From: Streptomyces sp. Alt3
Lineage (GTDB): Bacteria; Actinomycetota; Actinomycetes; Streptomycetales; Streptomycetaceae
Length of the DNA: 64,000 nt
Direction: 5' to 3'
NCBI RefSeq assembly: GCF_030719215.1
Contig: NZ_CP120983.1
Span: forward strand, 1,426,001-1,490,000
The notes under the pieces are model-generated. The model worked only from the letters and a program-made list of their open reading frames with translations, was not told the origin of the DNA and searched no databases. Every line of letters begins with the position of its first letter. Positions within the stretch are counted from its first letter, which is position 1. The position numbers and the translations under genes were made by a program. Below are positions 49,954 through 59,427 of this stretch, piece by piece.

Positions 49954-51300
49954 ATGACCACACCCATCCAGCTGGCAGAGCAGTTGTCGGCCACCACCCT
50001 CCTGCGGTTCGCGACGGCCGGGTCCGTCGACGACGGCAAGTCGACCCTTGTCGGGCGCCTGCTGCACGACTCCAAGTCGGTCCTCACCGACCAGCTGGAA
50101 GCCGTCACCCAGGCCTCGCTGGGCCGCGGCCAGGAGGCACCCGACCTGGCGCTCCTCACCGACGGTCTGCGGGCCGAGCGGGAGCAGGGCATCACCATCG
50201 ACGTGGCCTACCGCTACTTCGCCACGCCGCGGCGCCGGTTCATCCTCGCCGACACCCCCGGCCATGTGCAGTACACCCGCAACATGGTCACCGGCGCCTC
50301 CACGGCCGAGCTGGCGGTCGTCCTCGTCGACGCCCGCAACGGCGTCGTCGAGCAGACCCGCCGGCACGCCGCGGTCGCCGCCCTGCTGCGCGTCCCCCAC
50401 GTCGTCCTCGCCGTGAACAAGATGGACCTCGTGGACTACGCGGAGCCCGTGTTCGCGGCGATAGCGGAGGAGTTCACCGCGTACGCCGCCTCCCTCGGCG
50501 TCCCGGAGATCACCGCGATCCCGATCTCGGCGCTGGCCGGCGACAACGTCGTGGAGCCGTCGGCCCACATGGACTGGTACGGCGGCCCGACCGTCCTGGA
50601 GCACCTGGAGACGGTGCCGGTCAGCCACGACCTGACCGAGTGCCACGCGCGTTTCCCCGTGCAGGTCGTGATCCGCCCGCAGACCGCCGAGCACCCCGAC
50701 TACCGGGGCTACGCCGGCCAGATCGCCGCCGGGGTGTTCCGGGTCGGCGAGCGCGTCTCCGTGCTTCCGTCGGGGCGCACCACGACGATCGAGGGGATCG
50801 ACGCACTCGGCGAGAGCGTCGACGTCGCCTGGGCCCCGCAGTCGGTGACGATCCGGCTGGCCGACGACATCGACGTCTCGCGCGGCGACCTGATCGCGCC
50901 GGCGGACGACGCCCCCGCCGTGACTCAGGACGTCGAGGCCACCGTCTGCCATGTGGCCGACCAGCCGCTCACCGTGGGGCAGCGGGTGCTGCTCAAGCAC
51001 ACCACCCGCACGGTCAAGGCGATCGTCAAGGACATCCCGTCGCGGCTCACGCTGGACGACCTCTCCCAGCACCCGGCTCCCGGCAAGCTGGTGGCCAACG
51101 ACATCGGCCGGGTCGTGGTGCGTACCGCCGAGCCGCTCGCGCTCGACGCCTACGCGGACTCGCGGCGCACCGGATCGTTCCTGCTGATCGACCCCGCCGA
51201 CGGCACCACGCTGACGGCCGGCATGGCGGGCGCCTCGTTCGCCGCCGAGGCCGACGCGGACGCGGACACCTCCGCCGAGGACGCGGAGTGGGACTTCTGA
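49954..51300 (+). CDS. cysN: Sulfate adenylyltransferase subunit 1 (GTPase)
   Basis: A 448-residue GTPase subunit of ATP sulfurylase. G1 GSVDDGKST (about 28-36), G2 with GITIDVAYRYF, G3 DTPGH, G4 NKMD. The C-terminal domains have the EF-Tu-like fold (RVGERVSVLPSG). There is no fused CysC domain, in line with the separate cysC gene. It ends in an acidic tail and is followed at once (TGATG) by a small ORF. Confidence 0.95.
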   Translation: MTTPIQLAEQLSATTLLRFATAGSVDDGKSTLVGRLLHDSKSVLTDQLEAVTQASLGRGQEAPDLALLTDGLRAEREQGITIDVAYRYFATPRRRFILADTPGHVQYTRNMVTGASTAELAVVLVDARNGVVEQTRRHAAVAALLRVPHVVLAVNKMDLVDYAEPVFAAIAEEFTAYAASLGVPEITAIPISALAGDNVVEPSAHMDWYGGPTVLEHLETVPVSHDLTECHARFPVQVVIRPQTAEHPDYRGYAGQIAAGVFRVGERVSVLPSGRTTTIEGIDALGESVDVAWAPQSVTIRLADDIDVSRGDLIAPADDAPAVTQDVEATVCHVADQPLTVGQRVLLKHTTRTVKAIVKDIPSRLTLDDLSQHPAPGKLVANDIGRVVVRTAEPLALDAYADSRRTGSFLLIDPADGTTLTAGMAGASFAAEADADADTSAEDAEWDF

Positions 51301-51398
51301 TGACCACCGATTTCTTCTCGACCTTCGCGAAGGAGGGCGGCCGGGTCGGCAGCGGCGCCCTCGGCAGCGGCCAGGGCGGGGTCGGGCGATGTGCGTGA
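51300..51398 (+). CDS. Small ORF after cysN (32 aa), uncertain
   Basis: A 32-codon frame (M-T-T-D-F-F-S-T-F-A-K-E...) that starts within the cysN stop as TGATG, so it would be translated by reinitiation. It is Gly-rich and ends R-C-A. It precedes the sulfonate-binding protein by about 135 bases. There is no evidence of function, and it might be a chance frame. Confidence 0.3.
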   Translation: MTTDFFSTFAKEGGRVGSGALGSGQGGVGRCA

Positions 51399-51534
51399 TG
51401 ACGTACGCGCACTGCCTGCGCGCCCGCTCGTACCACCCGCACCGCCAGTTCAGACGAAGACCTGCCGACCGCCCGGCCACGCCACCCGACCACGGGAGGA
51501 CGTGAGCACCGGGCCTACGAGAGGAAAACCTCCC

Positions 51535-52650
51535 GTGCGTGCCACCCGTACCACCCTGCGCCGCGGCCTCGCCGCTGCCGCCGCATCGTCGCTGCTCGCC
51601 GTGGCGGCCACCGCCTGCGGCTACGGCTCCGAGGCGAAGGACGACGACGCAGCGAAGTCGAACGTCTCCGCCGGCGGGAAGAAGCTCTCGGCCGACACCG
51701 TGAAGATCGGTTACTTCCCGAACCTCACGCACGCCACCGCCCTGGTCGGTATCCAGGAAGGCCTCATCGCCAAGGAGCTGGGCGGCACCTCGGTCAAGCC
51801 CTCGACCTTCAACGCGGGGCCCTCCGAGATCGAGGCGCTCAACGCGGGTTCGATCGACATCGGCTTCATCGGCCCCTCCCCCTCGATCAACGGCTACGCC
51901 AAGTCCAAGGGCCAGAGCCTGCGGATCATCGGCGGCTCGGCCTCCGGCGGCGTGAAGCTCGTCGTCGACCCGAAGAAGATCAAGACCCTGGACGACCTCA
52001 AGGGCAAGAAGATCGCCACCCCGCAGCTCGGCAACACGCAGGACGTGGCGTTCCTCAACTGGATCTCCGAGAAGGGCTGGAAGGTCGACGCCCAGAGCGG
52101 CAAGGGCGACGTCTCCGTGGTCCGCTCGGACAACAAGGTGACCCCGGACGCCTTCAAGTCCGGTTCGCTGGACGGCGCCTGGGTGCCGGAACCGACCGCG
52201 TCGAAGCTGGTCGCCGAGGGCGGCAAGGTCCTGCTCGACGAGTCGTCGCTGTGGCCGGACGACAAGTTCGTCATCACGAACATCATCGTGTCGCAGAAGT
52301 TCCTCTCCGAGCACCCGGACGTCGTGGACGCGGTGCTGCGCGGCACGGTGAACACCAACAAGTGGATCAACGCCAACCCGGACGAGGCGAAGGCCTCGGC
52401 CAACTCGGCGCTGGAGAAGCTGAGCGGCAAGGCGCTGCCCGCCGAGGTCCTCGACCCGGCGTGGGAGTCCATCCGGATCACGGACGACCCGCTGGCCGCC
52501 ACGCTCCAGGCGCAGGCGGACCACGCGGTCAAGGCGGGTCTGCTGGAGAAGCCCGACCTGGGCGGGATCTACGACCTGAAGCCGCTGAACAAGATCCTCG
52601 AGGCCGAGGGGCAGCCCGCGGTCGCCGACGCCGGTCTCGGCGCCGAGTAA
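51535..52650 (+). CDS. ABC transporter substrate-binding lipoprotein (sulfonate/taurine-type)
   Basis: A 371-residue lipoprotein with a basic N-terminus, a long Ala-rich hydrophobic stretch and a lipobox (ATAC). The body is SsuA/TauA-like (VKIGYFPNLTHATALVG, NAGPSEIEALNAGSIDIGFIGPSP). It captures aliphatic sulfonates, taurine or sulfate outside the cell. The start is GTG 51535, with GAGG about 10 bases upstream; GTG 51502 is an alternative. It is followed in the same operon by its ATPase and permease. Confidence 0.9.
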   Translation: MRATRTTLRRGLAAAAASSLLAVAATACGYGSEAKDDDAAKSNVSAGGKKLSADTVKIGYFPNLTHATALVGIQEGLIAKELGGTSVKPSTFNAGPSEIEALNAGSIDIGFIGPSPSINGYAKSKGQSLRIIGGSASGGVKLVVDPKKIKTLDDLKGKKIATPQLGNTQDVAFLNWISEKGWKVDAQSGKGDVSVVRSDNKVTPDAFKSGSLDGAWVPEPTASKLVAEGGKVLLDESSLWPDDKFVITNIIVSQKFLSEHPDVVDAVLRGTVNTNKWINANPDEAKASANSALEKLSGKALPAEVLDPAWESIRITDDPLAATLQAQADHAVKAGLLEKPDLGGIYDLKPLNKILEAEGQPAVADAGLGAE

Positions 52651-52698
52651 CCACCCGACCGCACCAGGATCCCTGAAGACTCCCAGGAGGTGACGACC

Positions 52699-53490
52699 AT
52701 GGCGACCACCACCCTCACCAAGGCCGAGGACCGCGCAGCGGTCGAGCACGCCGCTCGTATCCGGAACGTCTCCAAGTCCTTCGCCGGACCCACGGGACAG
52801 CAGCTCGTCCTGGACGACATCACACTCGACGTCGCTCCGGGTGAGTTCGTCACCCTCCTGGGAGCTTCCGGGTGCGGTAAGTCCACGCTGCTCAATCTGG
52901 TGGCGGGGCTCGACCGTCCGACCGCGGGGTCCATCGAGACCCCCGGCGGGCGGCCCGCCCTGATGTTCCAGGAGCACGCCCTCTTCCCGTGGCTGACCGC
53001 GGGCAAGAACATCGAACTGGCCCTGCGTCTGCGTGGGGTGCCGAAGTCGGACCGCCGCCCGGAGGCGGAGCGGCTGCTCGAACTCGTGCGTCTCGGCGGA
53101 GCGTACGGAAAGCGGGTGCACGAGCTCTCGGGCGGTATGCGCCAGCGGGTGGCGATGGCCCGCGCGCTCGCCCAGGACAGCCAACTACTGCTGATGGACG
53201 AGCCGTTCGCTGCTCTCGACGCCATCACCCGCGATGTGCTGCACGACGAACTGACCCGGATCTGGCGCGAGACGAACGCCTCCGTCCTCTTCGTCACCCA
53301 CAACGTGCGCGAGGCGGTGCGGCTCGCCGAGCGCGTCATCCTGCTGTCCTCGCGTCCGGGCCGGATCGCCCGGGAGTGGACGGTCGACATCGAGCAGCCT
53401 CGCCGCATCGAGGACACCGCCGTGGCGGAACTGTCCGTCGAGATCACCGAAGAACTGCGTGGGGAGATCCGCCGACATGGCCAGCACTGA
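52699..53490 (+). CDS. Sulfonate-type ABC transporter ATP-binding protein
   Basis: A 263-residue ATPase of the SsuB/TauB group. Walker A GASGCGKS (about 58-65), Q-loop FQEHALFPWL, signature LSGGMRQR, Walker B LLMDEPFAALD, H-loop FVTHN. ATG 52699 has AGGAGG 8-9 bases upstream. It overlaps the permease by 14 bases. Confidence 0.93.
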   Translation: MATTTLTKAEDRAAVEHAARIRNVSKSFAGPTGQQLVLDDITLDVAPGEFVTLLGASGCGKSTLLNLVAGLDRPTAGSIETPGGRPALMFQEHALFPWLTAGKNIELALRLRGVPKSDRRPEAERLLELVRLGGAYGKRVHELSGGMRQRVAMARALAQDSQLLLMDEPFAALDAITRDVLHDELTRIWRETNASVLFVTHNVREAVRLAERVILLSSRPGRIAREWTVDIEQPRRIEDTAVAELSVEITEELRGEIRRHGQH

Positions 53491-54355
53491 AACGAAGGCC
53501 GACGACCTGGCAGGTCTCGAAGCCGGCCTGGACGCGCTCGACGCCGTACAGGTGCGCCGGACGCCGGCCCGCGAGATCCTCCTCCAGAAGGTTCTGCCGC
53601 CCGTCGTCGCGGTCGTGCTGGTCGTCCTCGTCTGGCAGCTGCTGGTCTGGGCGAAGGTCACCGACGACTACAAGCTGCCGCCGCCCGGCGCGGTGTGGGA
53701 CAGCCTGACCGACATGTGGGTGCAGGGCACTCTGCTGGAGGTCATCTGGACCAGTGTGTCGCGCGGGCTGTTCGGCTTCGTGATGGCCGTCGCGATCGGC
53801 ACCCCGCTGGGGCTGCTGGTCGCACGGGTCAAGGTCGTCCGGGCGGCCATCGGGCCGATCCTGTCCGGGCTCCAGTCCCTGCCGTCCGTGGCGTGGGTGG
53901 CCCCGGCCATCATCTGGCTCGGTCTCGACGACAAGACGATGTACGCGGTGATCCTGCTCGGCGCGGTCCCCTCCGTCGCCAACGGACTGGTGTCCGGCGT
54001 CGACCAGGTGCCGCCGCTGTTCCTGCGCGCCGGCCGCACGATCGGCGCGACAGGGCTGCGCGGGACGATCCATATCGTCCTGCCGGCCGCGCTGCCCGGA
54101 TACCTCGCGGGCCTCAAGCAGGGCTGGGCGTTCTCCTGGCGCTCGCTCATGGCCGCCGAGATCATCGCCTCCTCGCCCGACCTGGGCCTGGGGCTCGGCC
54201 AGCTGCTGGAGAACGGCCGGAACAACTTCGACATGCCCGGGATCTTCCTGGCGATCCTGCTCATCCTGTTCGTCGGCATCGCGATCGACCTGCTGATCTT
54301 CAGTCCGCTGGAGCGGCGGGTGCTGCGCAGCCGTGGTCTCCTGGTGAAGAGCTGA
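53477..54355 (+). CDS. Sulfonate-type ABC transporter permease
   Basis: A 292-residue inner-membrane permease of the SsuC/TauC group with about six helices. EAA loop around GLRGTIHIVLPAALPGYLAGL. The family opening IGPILSGLQSLPSVAW is present. Works with the binding protein and ATPase upstream. Confidence 0.93.
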   Translation: MASTETKADDLAGLEAGLDALDAVQVRRTPAREILLQKVLPPVVAVVLVVLVWQLLVWAKVTDDYKLPPPGAVWDSLTDMWVQGTLLEVIWTSVSRGLFGFVMAVAIGTPLGLLVARVKVVRAAIGPILSGLQSLPSVAWVAPAIIWLGLDDKTMYAVILLGAVPSVANGLVSGVDQVPPLFLRAGRTIGATGLRGTIHIVLPAALPGYLAGLKQGWAFSWRSLMAAEIIASSPDLGLGLGQLLENGRNNFDMPGIFLAILLILFVGIAIDLLIFSPLERRVLRSRGLLVKS

Positions 54356-54360
54356 TCTCC

Positions 54361-55125
54361 ATGGCATCCCCGGTTCTCCTCGTCATCGCCCACGGCAGCC
54401 GCGACCCGCGGCACGCGGCGACCGTGCACGCGCTCACCGCGCGCGTGCGGTCGCTGCGGCCCGGGCTGCGCGTGGAGACCGGCTTCCTGGACTTCAACGC
54501 CCCGTCCGTGCCCAGGGTGCTGGAACGCCTGGCCGCGGAGGGTGCGGACGAGGTCGTCGCGCTCCCGCTGCTGCTGACCCGCGCCTTCCACGCGAAGTCG
54601 GACATCCCCTCGGTGCTGAGGGAGGCCCGGAGCCGGCTCCCCCGGCTGCGGATCCGCCAGGCCGATGTCCTCGGTCCGTCGCCGTTGCTGAACACGGCTC
54701 TGGAGCAGAGGCTGCACGAGGCCGGGGTGGCGCCCGGCGACAAGGGCTCGACGGGGCTGGTCCTGGCCTCGGCGGGCTCCACGGACCCGGAGGCGATCGC
54801 AGTGATCGCTGAAATCGCGCGGGAGCTGCGGCACACCGGTTGGTGCGCCGTGCGGCCTGCGTTCGCCTCCGCTGTGGTCGCCGACGGCCCGACCCGTACC
54901 GCGGCAGCGGTGCGGGCCCTCCGGGCGGAGGGCGCCAGGCGGGTGGCGGTGGCGCCGTACGTCATCGCCCCGGGCCGCCTCCCCGACCGGATCGCCGCCG
55001 GTGCCGAGGAGGCCGGGGCCGACGTACTGGCCGGTGTGCTGGGGCCGTCCCCGGCACTGGCGCGGCTGCTGCTGACCCGGTACGACGAGGCGCGCGTCCC
55101 GGTGGCGGGGGCGATGAGCGCCTAG
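54361..55125 (+). CDS. Sirohydrochlorin chelatase (CbiX/SirB-like)
   Basis: A 254-residue chelatase with two CbiX-like halves. It opens with LLVIAHGSRDPRHAATV, which has the active-site His. The second half has LLVLASAGSTDPEA and a matching AVAPYVIAPGRL. It inserts iron into sirohydrochlorin to make the siroheme needed by the sulfite reductase at the start of the operon. It begins five bases after the permease and is the last gene on this strand. Confidence 0.9.
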   Translation: MASPVLLVIAHGSRDPRHAATVHALTARVRSLRPGLRVETGFLDFNAPSVPRVLERLAAEGADEVVALPLLLTRAFHAKSDIPSVLREARSRLPRLRIRQADVLGPSPLLNTALEQRLHEAGVAPGDKGSTGLVLASAGSTDPEAIAVIAEIARELRHTGWCAVRPAFASAVVADGPTRTAAAVRALRAEGARRVAVAPYVIAPGRLPDRIAAGAEEAGADVLAGVLGPSPALARLLLTRYDEARVPVAGAMSA

Positions 55126-55203
55126 TGCGCCCAAGCCCTGGAACGTGATCACGTACGGTCCGGCGCCGTCGATCCGCCGGCCCGCCGCCGCTCCCGGAAC
55201 GCG

Positions 55204-55788
55204 TCAGGCGGCGACCGGACGTGGGTCCCGGCCGCTGAGGGCCAGAGCACGGTCGAAGTCGGACGCCTCGCCGGGCAGGACGACCTCACCGGCGAAGCCG
55301 TCGTACCGCCGGTAGAGCTCCGCCGTCCCCTCGACCGACTCCAGGAGGAAGGCCGCCGCCGGGCCGGAGAGCCGGAATTCCTGATCCGTGCCCCGGGCGA
55401 CGTCCCATCCGTGCAGAGCGGTCTCCATGACGAGCATCCTGGCGATGTCCGGAGCCGGGGTGGAGCCGTGCCCCGTGTCGATCGTCCCCTCCCAGGTGGC
55501 GGGGTCCGACCAGGCGGCGACCGCCCGCTCCAACTGGGCGGCGTAGCGCTCCGGCCAGTCGGCGTCGGCGGTGAAGTCACGGGTCGTCAGCTCGTCCGGG
55601 AGAGGGGTGCGCAGGGCGCGGTGCTCCAGTCCGTGCGCGCTGTACAGCACCCAGTGGTTGATCAGTTCCCGCAGGTCCCACTCCTGGCACGGAGTCGTCG
55701 TGGAGGCCTCGGGAAGGGCCCCCGCACCCCGGGCGACCCGGGCCGATTCGGCCGCACACTCGGCCATGTGTTCGTACGCGTTCTTCAT
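55204..55788 (-). CDS. TIGR03086-family metal-binding protein (DinB/mycothiol-transferase-like)
   Basis: A 194-residue helical protein. TPCQEWDLRELINHWV near residue 35 supplies one metal-binding His, and METALHGWDVARG about 100 residues later supplies another. This is the four-helix DinB/MDMPI fold used with mycothiol. The exact substrate is unknown. Convergent with the chelatase gene. Confidence 0.85.
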   Translation of the reverse strand: MKNAYEHMAECAAESARVARGAGALPEASTTTPCQEWDLRELINHWVLYSAHGLEHRALRTPLPDELTTRDFTADADWPERYAAQLERAVAAWSDPATWEGTIDTGHGSTPAPDIARMLVMETALHGWDVARGTDQEFRLSGPAAAFLLESVEGTAELYRRYDGFAGEVVLPGEASDFDRALALSGRDPRPVAA

Positions 55789-55853
55789 GCCCCCATCCTG
55801 CGCTCCGCCCGTGCGGCCGGTCTTGAAGAAACGCGACAGCGGAGCGGGGGCGT

Positions 55854-56855
55854 TCAGGACGCCGCGTCGGCCAGGGCCGTGAGCTCGGCCGGCGTCATCG
55901 ACCCGGGTGCGCGACGCTCCCGGGCGAAGGCGTCGGCGGTGCGCCGCAGTACCTCGTTGACCGGGGTGGGTACGCCGTGCAGCCGGCCGAGCAGGACGAT
56001 CTCTCCGTTCAGGTAGTCGGCCTCGATGGTGCCGGTGCCGCGGCTGAGGCTCTGCCAGGACGATCCTCCGCTCCGCTCGGAGCCGTCGAAGGGGTCGAAG
56101 CGGATCCTGCCGCCGCGTGCGGCGTCCTGCTCCTCACTTCCCACGGCCTCGATCCCGGCGGCCGCGAGGACGGCCCGTCCCTCCGCCCGGGCCAGGTCGA
56201 ACAGGGCGAACGCCTCGGGGCTGTCGAGCACCCCGGTGGCCGCCTCGATGGCATTGGCGAGGTTGGAGAGCAGCTTGGCGTACTTCCAGCGCATCACGTC
56301 GGGTACGACGGGCGCCTCCAGCTTCGCCTTCTCCCAGTCCGCGGCGATCGCGTCCACGGTGCCGTCGACCCCGGACGGGTAACAGCCCAGGTGCAGGATG
56401 CCGGTGAGCGGGGCTCCGCCGGCGACGACCCGGCCCGGCTCGACGAAGCTCGCGGGGAGATAGACGCAGCAGCCGTAGACCCGGCGGAACCTGCGCAGGG
56501 CGAGGCGTTCGCCCTCGACGCCGTTCTGCGCGCAGATCACGGGGAGCCGCTCCCCTGCCGTTCCGCCGCCTGCCACCGGCCTGACGCTCCAGTCGTCGAG
56601 AGCCGCGACGGCGTCCTGCGTCTTGACGGCGAACACGAGGACGTCGCCCGCCTCGAGTTCCAGTGCCGCCGGGCCGTCGGCGACGGGGAGGCGGTGGACG
56701 CGGGTGCCGTCCGGGGTGGTGAGGGTCAGCCCGTTCTCGCGCAGAGCCGTGTACTGCGCCCCTCGGGCGACCAGGACCACCTGGTGGCCCGCCTCGGCCA
56801 GTCGTCCGCCTATGGCGCCGCCCACGGCGCCCGTTCCCACGATGATGTAGCGCAT
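55854..56855 (-). CDS. Ketopantoate reductase-family oxidoreductase (PanE/ApbA-like)
   Basis: A 333-residue NADP-dependent reductase. The Rossmann motif VGTGAVGGAIGG is near the N-terminus, then FAVKTQD, QNGVEGE and KYAKLLSNLANAIEA (catalytic Lys). It may be the pantothenate-pathway PanE, although Streptomyces have several paralogues with other substrates and no pan gene is nearby. Confidence 0.82.
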   Translation of the reverse strand: MRYIIVGTGAVGGAIGGRLAEAGHQVVLVARGAQYTALRENGLTLTTPDGTRVHRLPVADGPAALELEAGDVLVFAVKTQDAVAALDDWSVRPVAGGGTAGERLPVICAQNGVEGERLALRRFRRVYGCCVYLPASFVEPGRVVAGGAPLTGILHLGCYPSGVDGTVDAIAADWEKAKLEAPVVPDVMRWKYAKLLSNLANAIEAATGVLDSPEAFALFDLARAEGRAVLAAAGIEAVGSEEQDAARGGRIRFDPFDGSERSGGSSWQSLSRGTGTIEADYLNGEIVLLGRLHGVPTPVNEVLRRTADAFARERRAPGSMTPAELTALADAAS

Positions 56856-56904
56856 GCCCGCGAGCCTGGCACACCGCCCTCCCCAGCGGGAAGCGGGCGC
56901 GGCA

Positions 56905-56933
56905 ACGGGCCGCGCTCCGGGAGCGCGGCCCGT
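56905..56933. terminator. Terminator between protease and reductase genes
   Basis: A near-perfect palindrome with 13-14-base arms (ACGGGCCGCGCTCC and its complement). It lies 22 bases after the protease stop on the minus strand. Confidence 0.85.
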
Positions 56934-56954
56934 CGACGGGTGGTGCGTGTGGTC

Positions 56955-57869
56955 TTAGAAGACGCTGACGCCGTAGGCGTTCAGCGCCTCGACGACGGGC
57001 TGGAAGAACGTGGTGCCGCCGGAGGAGCAGTTGCCGCTGCCGCCCGAGGTGAGGCCCAGCGCCGTGCTGCCGGCGAAGAGCGAACCGCCGCTGTCGCCGG
57101 GCTCGGCGCAGACGTTGGTCTGGATCATGCCGTACACGATGTCACCGCTGCCGTAGTTCACCGTCGCGTTGAGACCGGTGACGGTGCCGCTGTGGACGCC
57201 GGTGGTGGAGCCGCTGCGCTTGACGGCCTGACCGACGGTGGGGTTGGCGGCCGTGGTGATGTCCTGGTAGCTGCCGTTGTACAGGTAGACCCTGCCGTCC
57301 GCGGCCGCGGAGTTGGAGTGGCGGATCAGTCCGTAGTCGTTCGTCGGGAAGCTGGATCCGGCCCTCGTGCCGAGCGTGGTGGTCTGGCCCGAGTTGGTGT
57401 ACCAGGTGCTGCCTATCTCGGTGCAGTGCCCGGCGGTCAGCGCGTAGTAGGTGCTGCCGCTGCGGACGTTGAAGCCGAGGGAGCAGCGTCCGCCGCCGGC
57501 GTAGATGGCCTGCCCGCCGGCGATGAGCTTGTTGAACGTGCCCGGGGTCCGCTTGATGTCGGCCTTGGCGCCCGAGTCGGTGACGGACTTCTCGATCGTG
57601 GCGATCTCGGCGGCCGTGACGGTGCTGTCGACCGTCACGACGACCTTGCCGGTGCTCGCCTCGGTGTACCAGGCGGTGCCCGCGATGTCGGCGGTGCCGA
57701 CGGCCGAACTGGCGTCGGCGAGCTCGGCCTTCGTCACGGTGTCCGGCGCGGCCTGGGCGACCGCGGTCGGTGCCGCGAGCGCCACCGCGGTGAGCAGACC
57801 CGAGGTGGCGGCGATGAGGCGTGCACGTCTGGAGATCGAGCCGAGGGGAGCGAAGCGCTTGAAGGTCAC
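56955..57869 (-). CDS. Streptogrisin A/B-like S1 serine protease, secreted
   Basis: A 304-residue preproenzyme. A signal peptide (about 1-42, ending AQAA) and a short propeptide (about 42-115) are followed by mature protease beginning [11 protein letters not shown] near 116. Catalytic His148 (LTAGHC), Asp178 (PTNDYG), Ser260 ([10 protein letters not shown]). The mature sequence closely follows streptogrisin B of S. griseus as I recall it, including [12 protein letters not shown] and [14 protein letters not shown] chose GTG 57869 with GGAGG at 5 bases. No C-terminal chitin-binding domain. Its natural substrates are extracellular proteins. Confidence 0.94.
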   Translation of the reverse strand: MTFKRFAPLGSISRRARLIAATSGLLTAVALAAPTAVAQAAPDTVTKAELADASSAVGTADIAGTAWYTEASTGKVVVTVDSTVTAAEIATIEKSVTDSGAKADIKRTPGTFNKLIAGGQAIYAGGGRCSLGFNVRSGSTYYALTAGHCTEIGSTWYTNSGQTTTLGTRAGSSFPTNDYGLIRHSNSAAADGRVYLYNGSYQDITTAANPTVGQAVKRSGSTTGVHSGTVTGLNATVNYGSGDIVYGMIQTNVCAEPGDSGGSLFAGSTALGLTSGGSGNCSSGGTTFFQPVVEALNAYGVSVF

Positions 57870-58408
57870 AGGATCCTCCGTCTTTGGGGGTGTCCGGTCC
57901 ACTGGGTGGGCGCACCGGGCGTACGGCTGTCCTCGACCGGGGTTCTGGTCGTGGACCTGCCAACCGCACGCCCCGAATCCTTGACTCCACTTGGGCCTGT
58001 GGCAAGGTCGCCTTCCGGACCGTGGCGGAGAACGGACCGTGAACTCCGCGATGCGTACGAGTGCCCTCCGAACGCGGGCGTCCGCTCACCGAACGGAGTC
58101 GGCCTGCGAATTGCAGCAAAGCATGAAGCGGGCGGAGGACGTCGGCTCCTGTCTACGCGCATCGCGTTCACACACGCCGCGGCAGCCCGGGTCAGGAATG
58201 CGCGAGAACGTCCGCGGCCCGCACCGGGCCTCTCGGCACCTCGTCCGTTCAGGCGCTTTACCAGCGTTTTGCCCGGGCGCCGCGGTTGGCCGGAATTGAC
58301 CCTTCCGGCGGGAACAGGCCTGGCTCGGCGCACAGATGAGACCGGGGCCGCACTCTTGCGACGCCGCTCCGGTGTGTGCTGCGGGACGGTGCCGGCCGAA
58401 CAGCCGGC
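57870..58408. other. Intergenic region (539 bp) with no supported gene
   Basis: Holds the promoter of the streptogrisin-like gene. I saw no ORF with coding character, no tRNA-like fold and no strong repeat. Overlapping frames on both strands exist but look like GC-driven chance frames. Confidence 0.6.
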
Positions 58409-58792
58409 TCAGACCTCGGCGAACGGGTCGTCGACGAACGGCGTGGCCTGATGGAACCAGAGCAGCCAGCCGCTCCCGGTCAGCCGCCACAGGGAACTGC
58501 GGTGCGAGCGCAGCCCCTTGGACTCCGTGTCGAAGGTGAGGTGCACCAGGTCCGCGGCGAGCTGGTCGCCCCGCATCCGTGACGCGGTGAGCGGCCCGGG
58601 GCGCGGCGCCTCGGGATCCGTGAGCATCGCGATGATCGTGTCGCGCTCCCAGAGGCGTCCACTGGTGCCGATCTCCCGGAAGTCGGGGTGCAGCAGGGTC
58701 ACCAGGACATCGGCGGAGGTCCGCACCACGGGGTCGAGGAGACGGAGCTCGCCTTCGACGGCTGTGGCCACGGCGGGCGAGGGGTCAGTCAC
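58409..58792 (-). CDS. DUF4440/SnoaL-like small protein
   Basis: A 127-residue NTF2-fold protein of the DUF4440 kind: LLHPDFREIGTSGRLWERDTII in the first half and SSLWRLTGSGWLLWFHQATP at the end. Members are putative small enzymes or ligand-binding proteins. The GTG start overlaps the stop of the DUF1697 gene by eight bases, so the two are probably co-translated. Confidence 0.82.
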   Translation of the reverse strand: MTDPSPAVATAVEGELRLLDPVVRTSADVLVTLLHPDFREIGTSGRLWERDTIIAMLTDPEAPRPGPLTASRMRGDQLAADLVHLTFDTESKGLRSHRSSLWRLTGSGWLLWFHQATPFVDDPFAEV

Positions 58793-59333
58793 GCGTCATC
58801 TCCACGAGCTTGAGCACGGTGTTCCAGTTGCGGCTGGTGGCGACGAGGCCCCGTGTGACGGCAGGCCGCCCGAGCGCCACCGCCAGCTTGGAGCGCCCGA
58901 GCCCGTCGGGTGCGTACAGATAGAGGGCGCGGTCACCCAGCCGGAACTCCTCGGGGCGGAAGGCGTCGGCGTCGAGCGAGGCGAAGCGGGAGGCCTCGAC
59001 GGCCTGGTCGAAATAGGTGACGTGCACCTGCTTGCCTTCGAGCTCGGCGGCCGGGAACGGGCAGGCCTCGGCCACACCCGCGAGATAGGCGCCCGGGCGG
59101 ACGAGGCAGTCGACCGGAAACCCGAACCGCTGCTCGATCGCCTGCTCCAGACCGATGGTCAGGGCGTCCTCGTCGTCCGCGGCACTGCGGAACACGGCGT
59201 TGCCGCTCTGCAGATACGTGGCGACGTCCTCGTGCCCCAGCTCCCCGAGCAGCTCACGGAGCTCCGCCATCGGGACCCGGCGGTGACCGCTGACGTTGAT
59301 CCCCCGCAGCAGCGCCGCGTACATCGTGCTCAT
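58785..59333 (-). CDS. DUF1697-family protein
   Basis: A 182-residue protein that matches DUF1697 (MYAALLRGINVSGHRRVPMAELR, then TYLQSGNAVF). A ferredoxin-like dimer fold is expected. No enzymatic function is known for the family. Confidence 0.85.
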   Translation of the reverse strand: MSTMYAALLRGINVSGHRRVPMAELRELLGELGHEDVATYLQSGNAVFRSAADDEDALTIGLEQAIEQRFGFPVDCLVRPGAYLAGVAEACPFPAAELEGKQVHVTYFDQAVEASRFASLDADAFRPEEFRLGDRALYLYAPDGLGRSKLAVALGRPAVTRGLVATSRNWNTVLKLVEMTRD

Positions 59334-59363
59334 ACCCTCACCCTAGAGCTTTCCCCCGGCAGA

Positions 59364-59400
59364 GAGCCGCCGCGCCCCGTGGGGGAGGGCGCGGCGGCTC
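59364..59400 (-). terminator. Terminator after subtilase gene
   Basis: A perfect 14-base stem GAGCCGCCGCGCCC (59364-59377) and its complement (59387-59400), 9-base loop, beyond the subtilase stop on the minus strand. Confidence 0.85.
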
Positions 59401-59427
59401 CTGCTCGTTCCGTCCGATCCGGTGCGG

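Noticed and set aside
49948..53184. Long open frame (about 1080 codons) on the minus strand
   Set aside because: Antisense to cysN, the sulfonate-binding protein and its ATPase, all with clear family motifs on the plus strand.
57866..58333. Open frames of 100-155 codons on both strands upstream of the streptogrisin-like gene
   Set aside because: No recognisable motif or ribosome-binding site and the composition is that of chance frames. I treat the region as intergenic.
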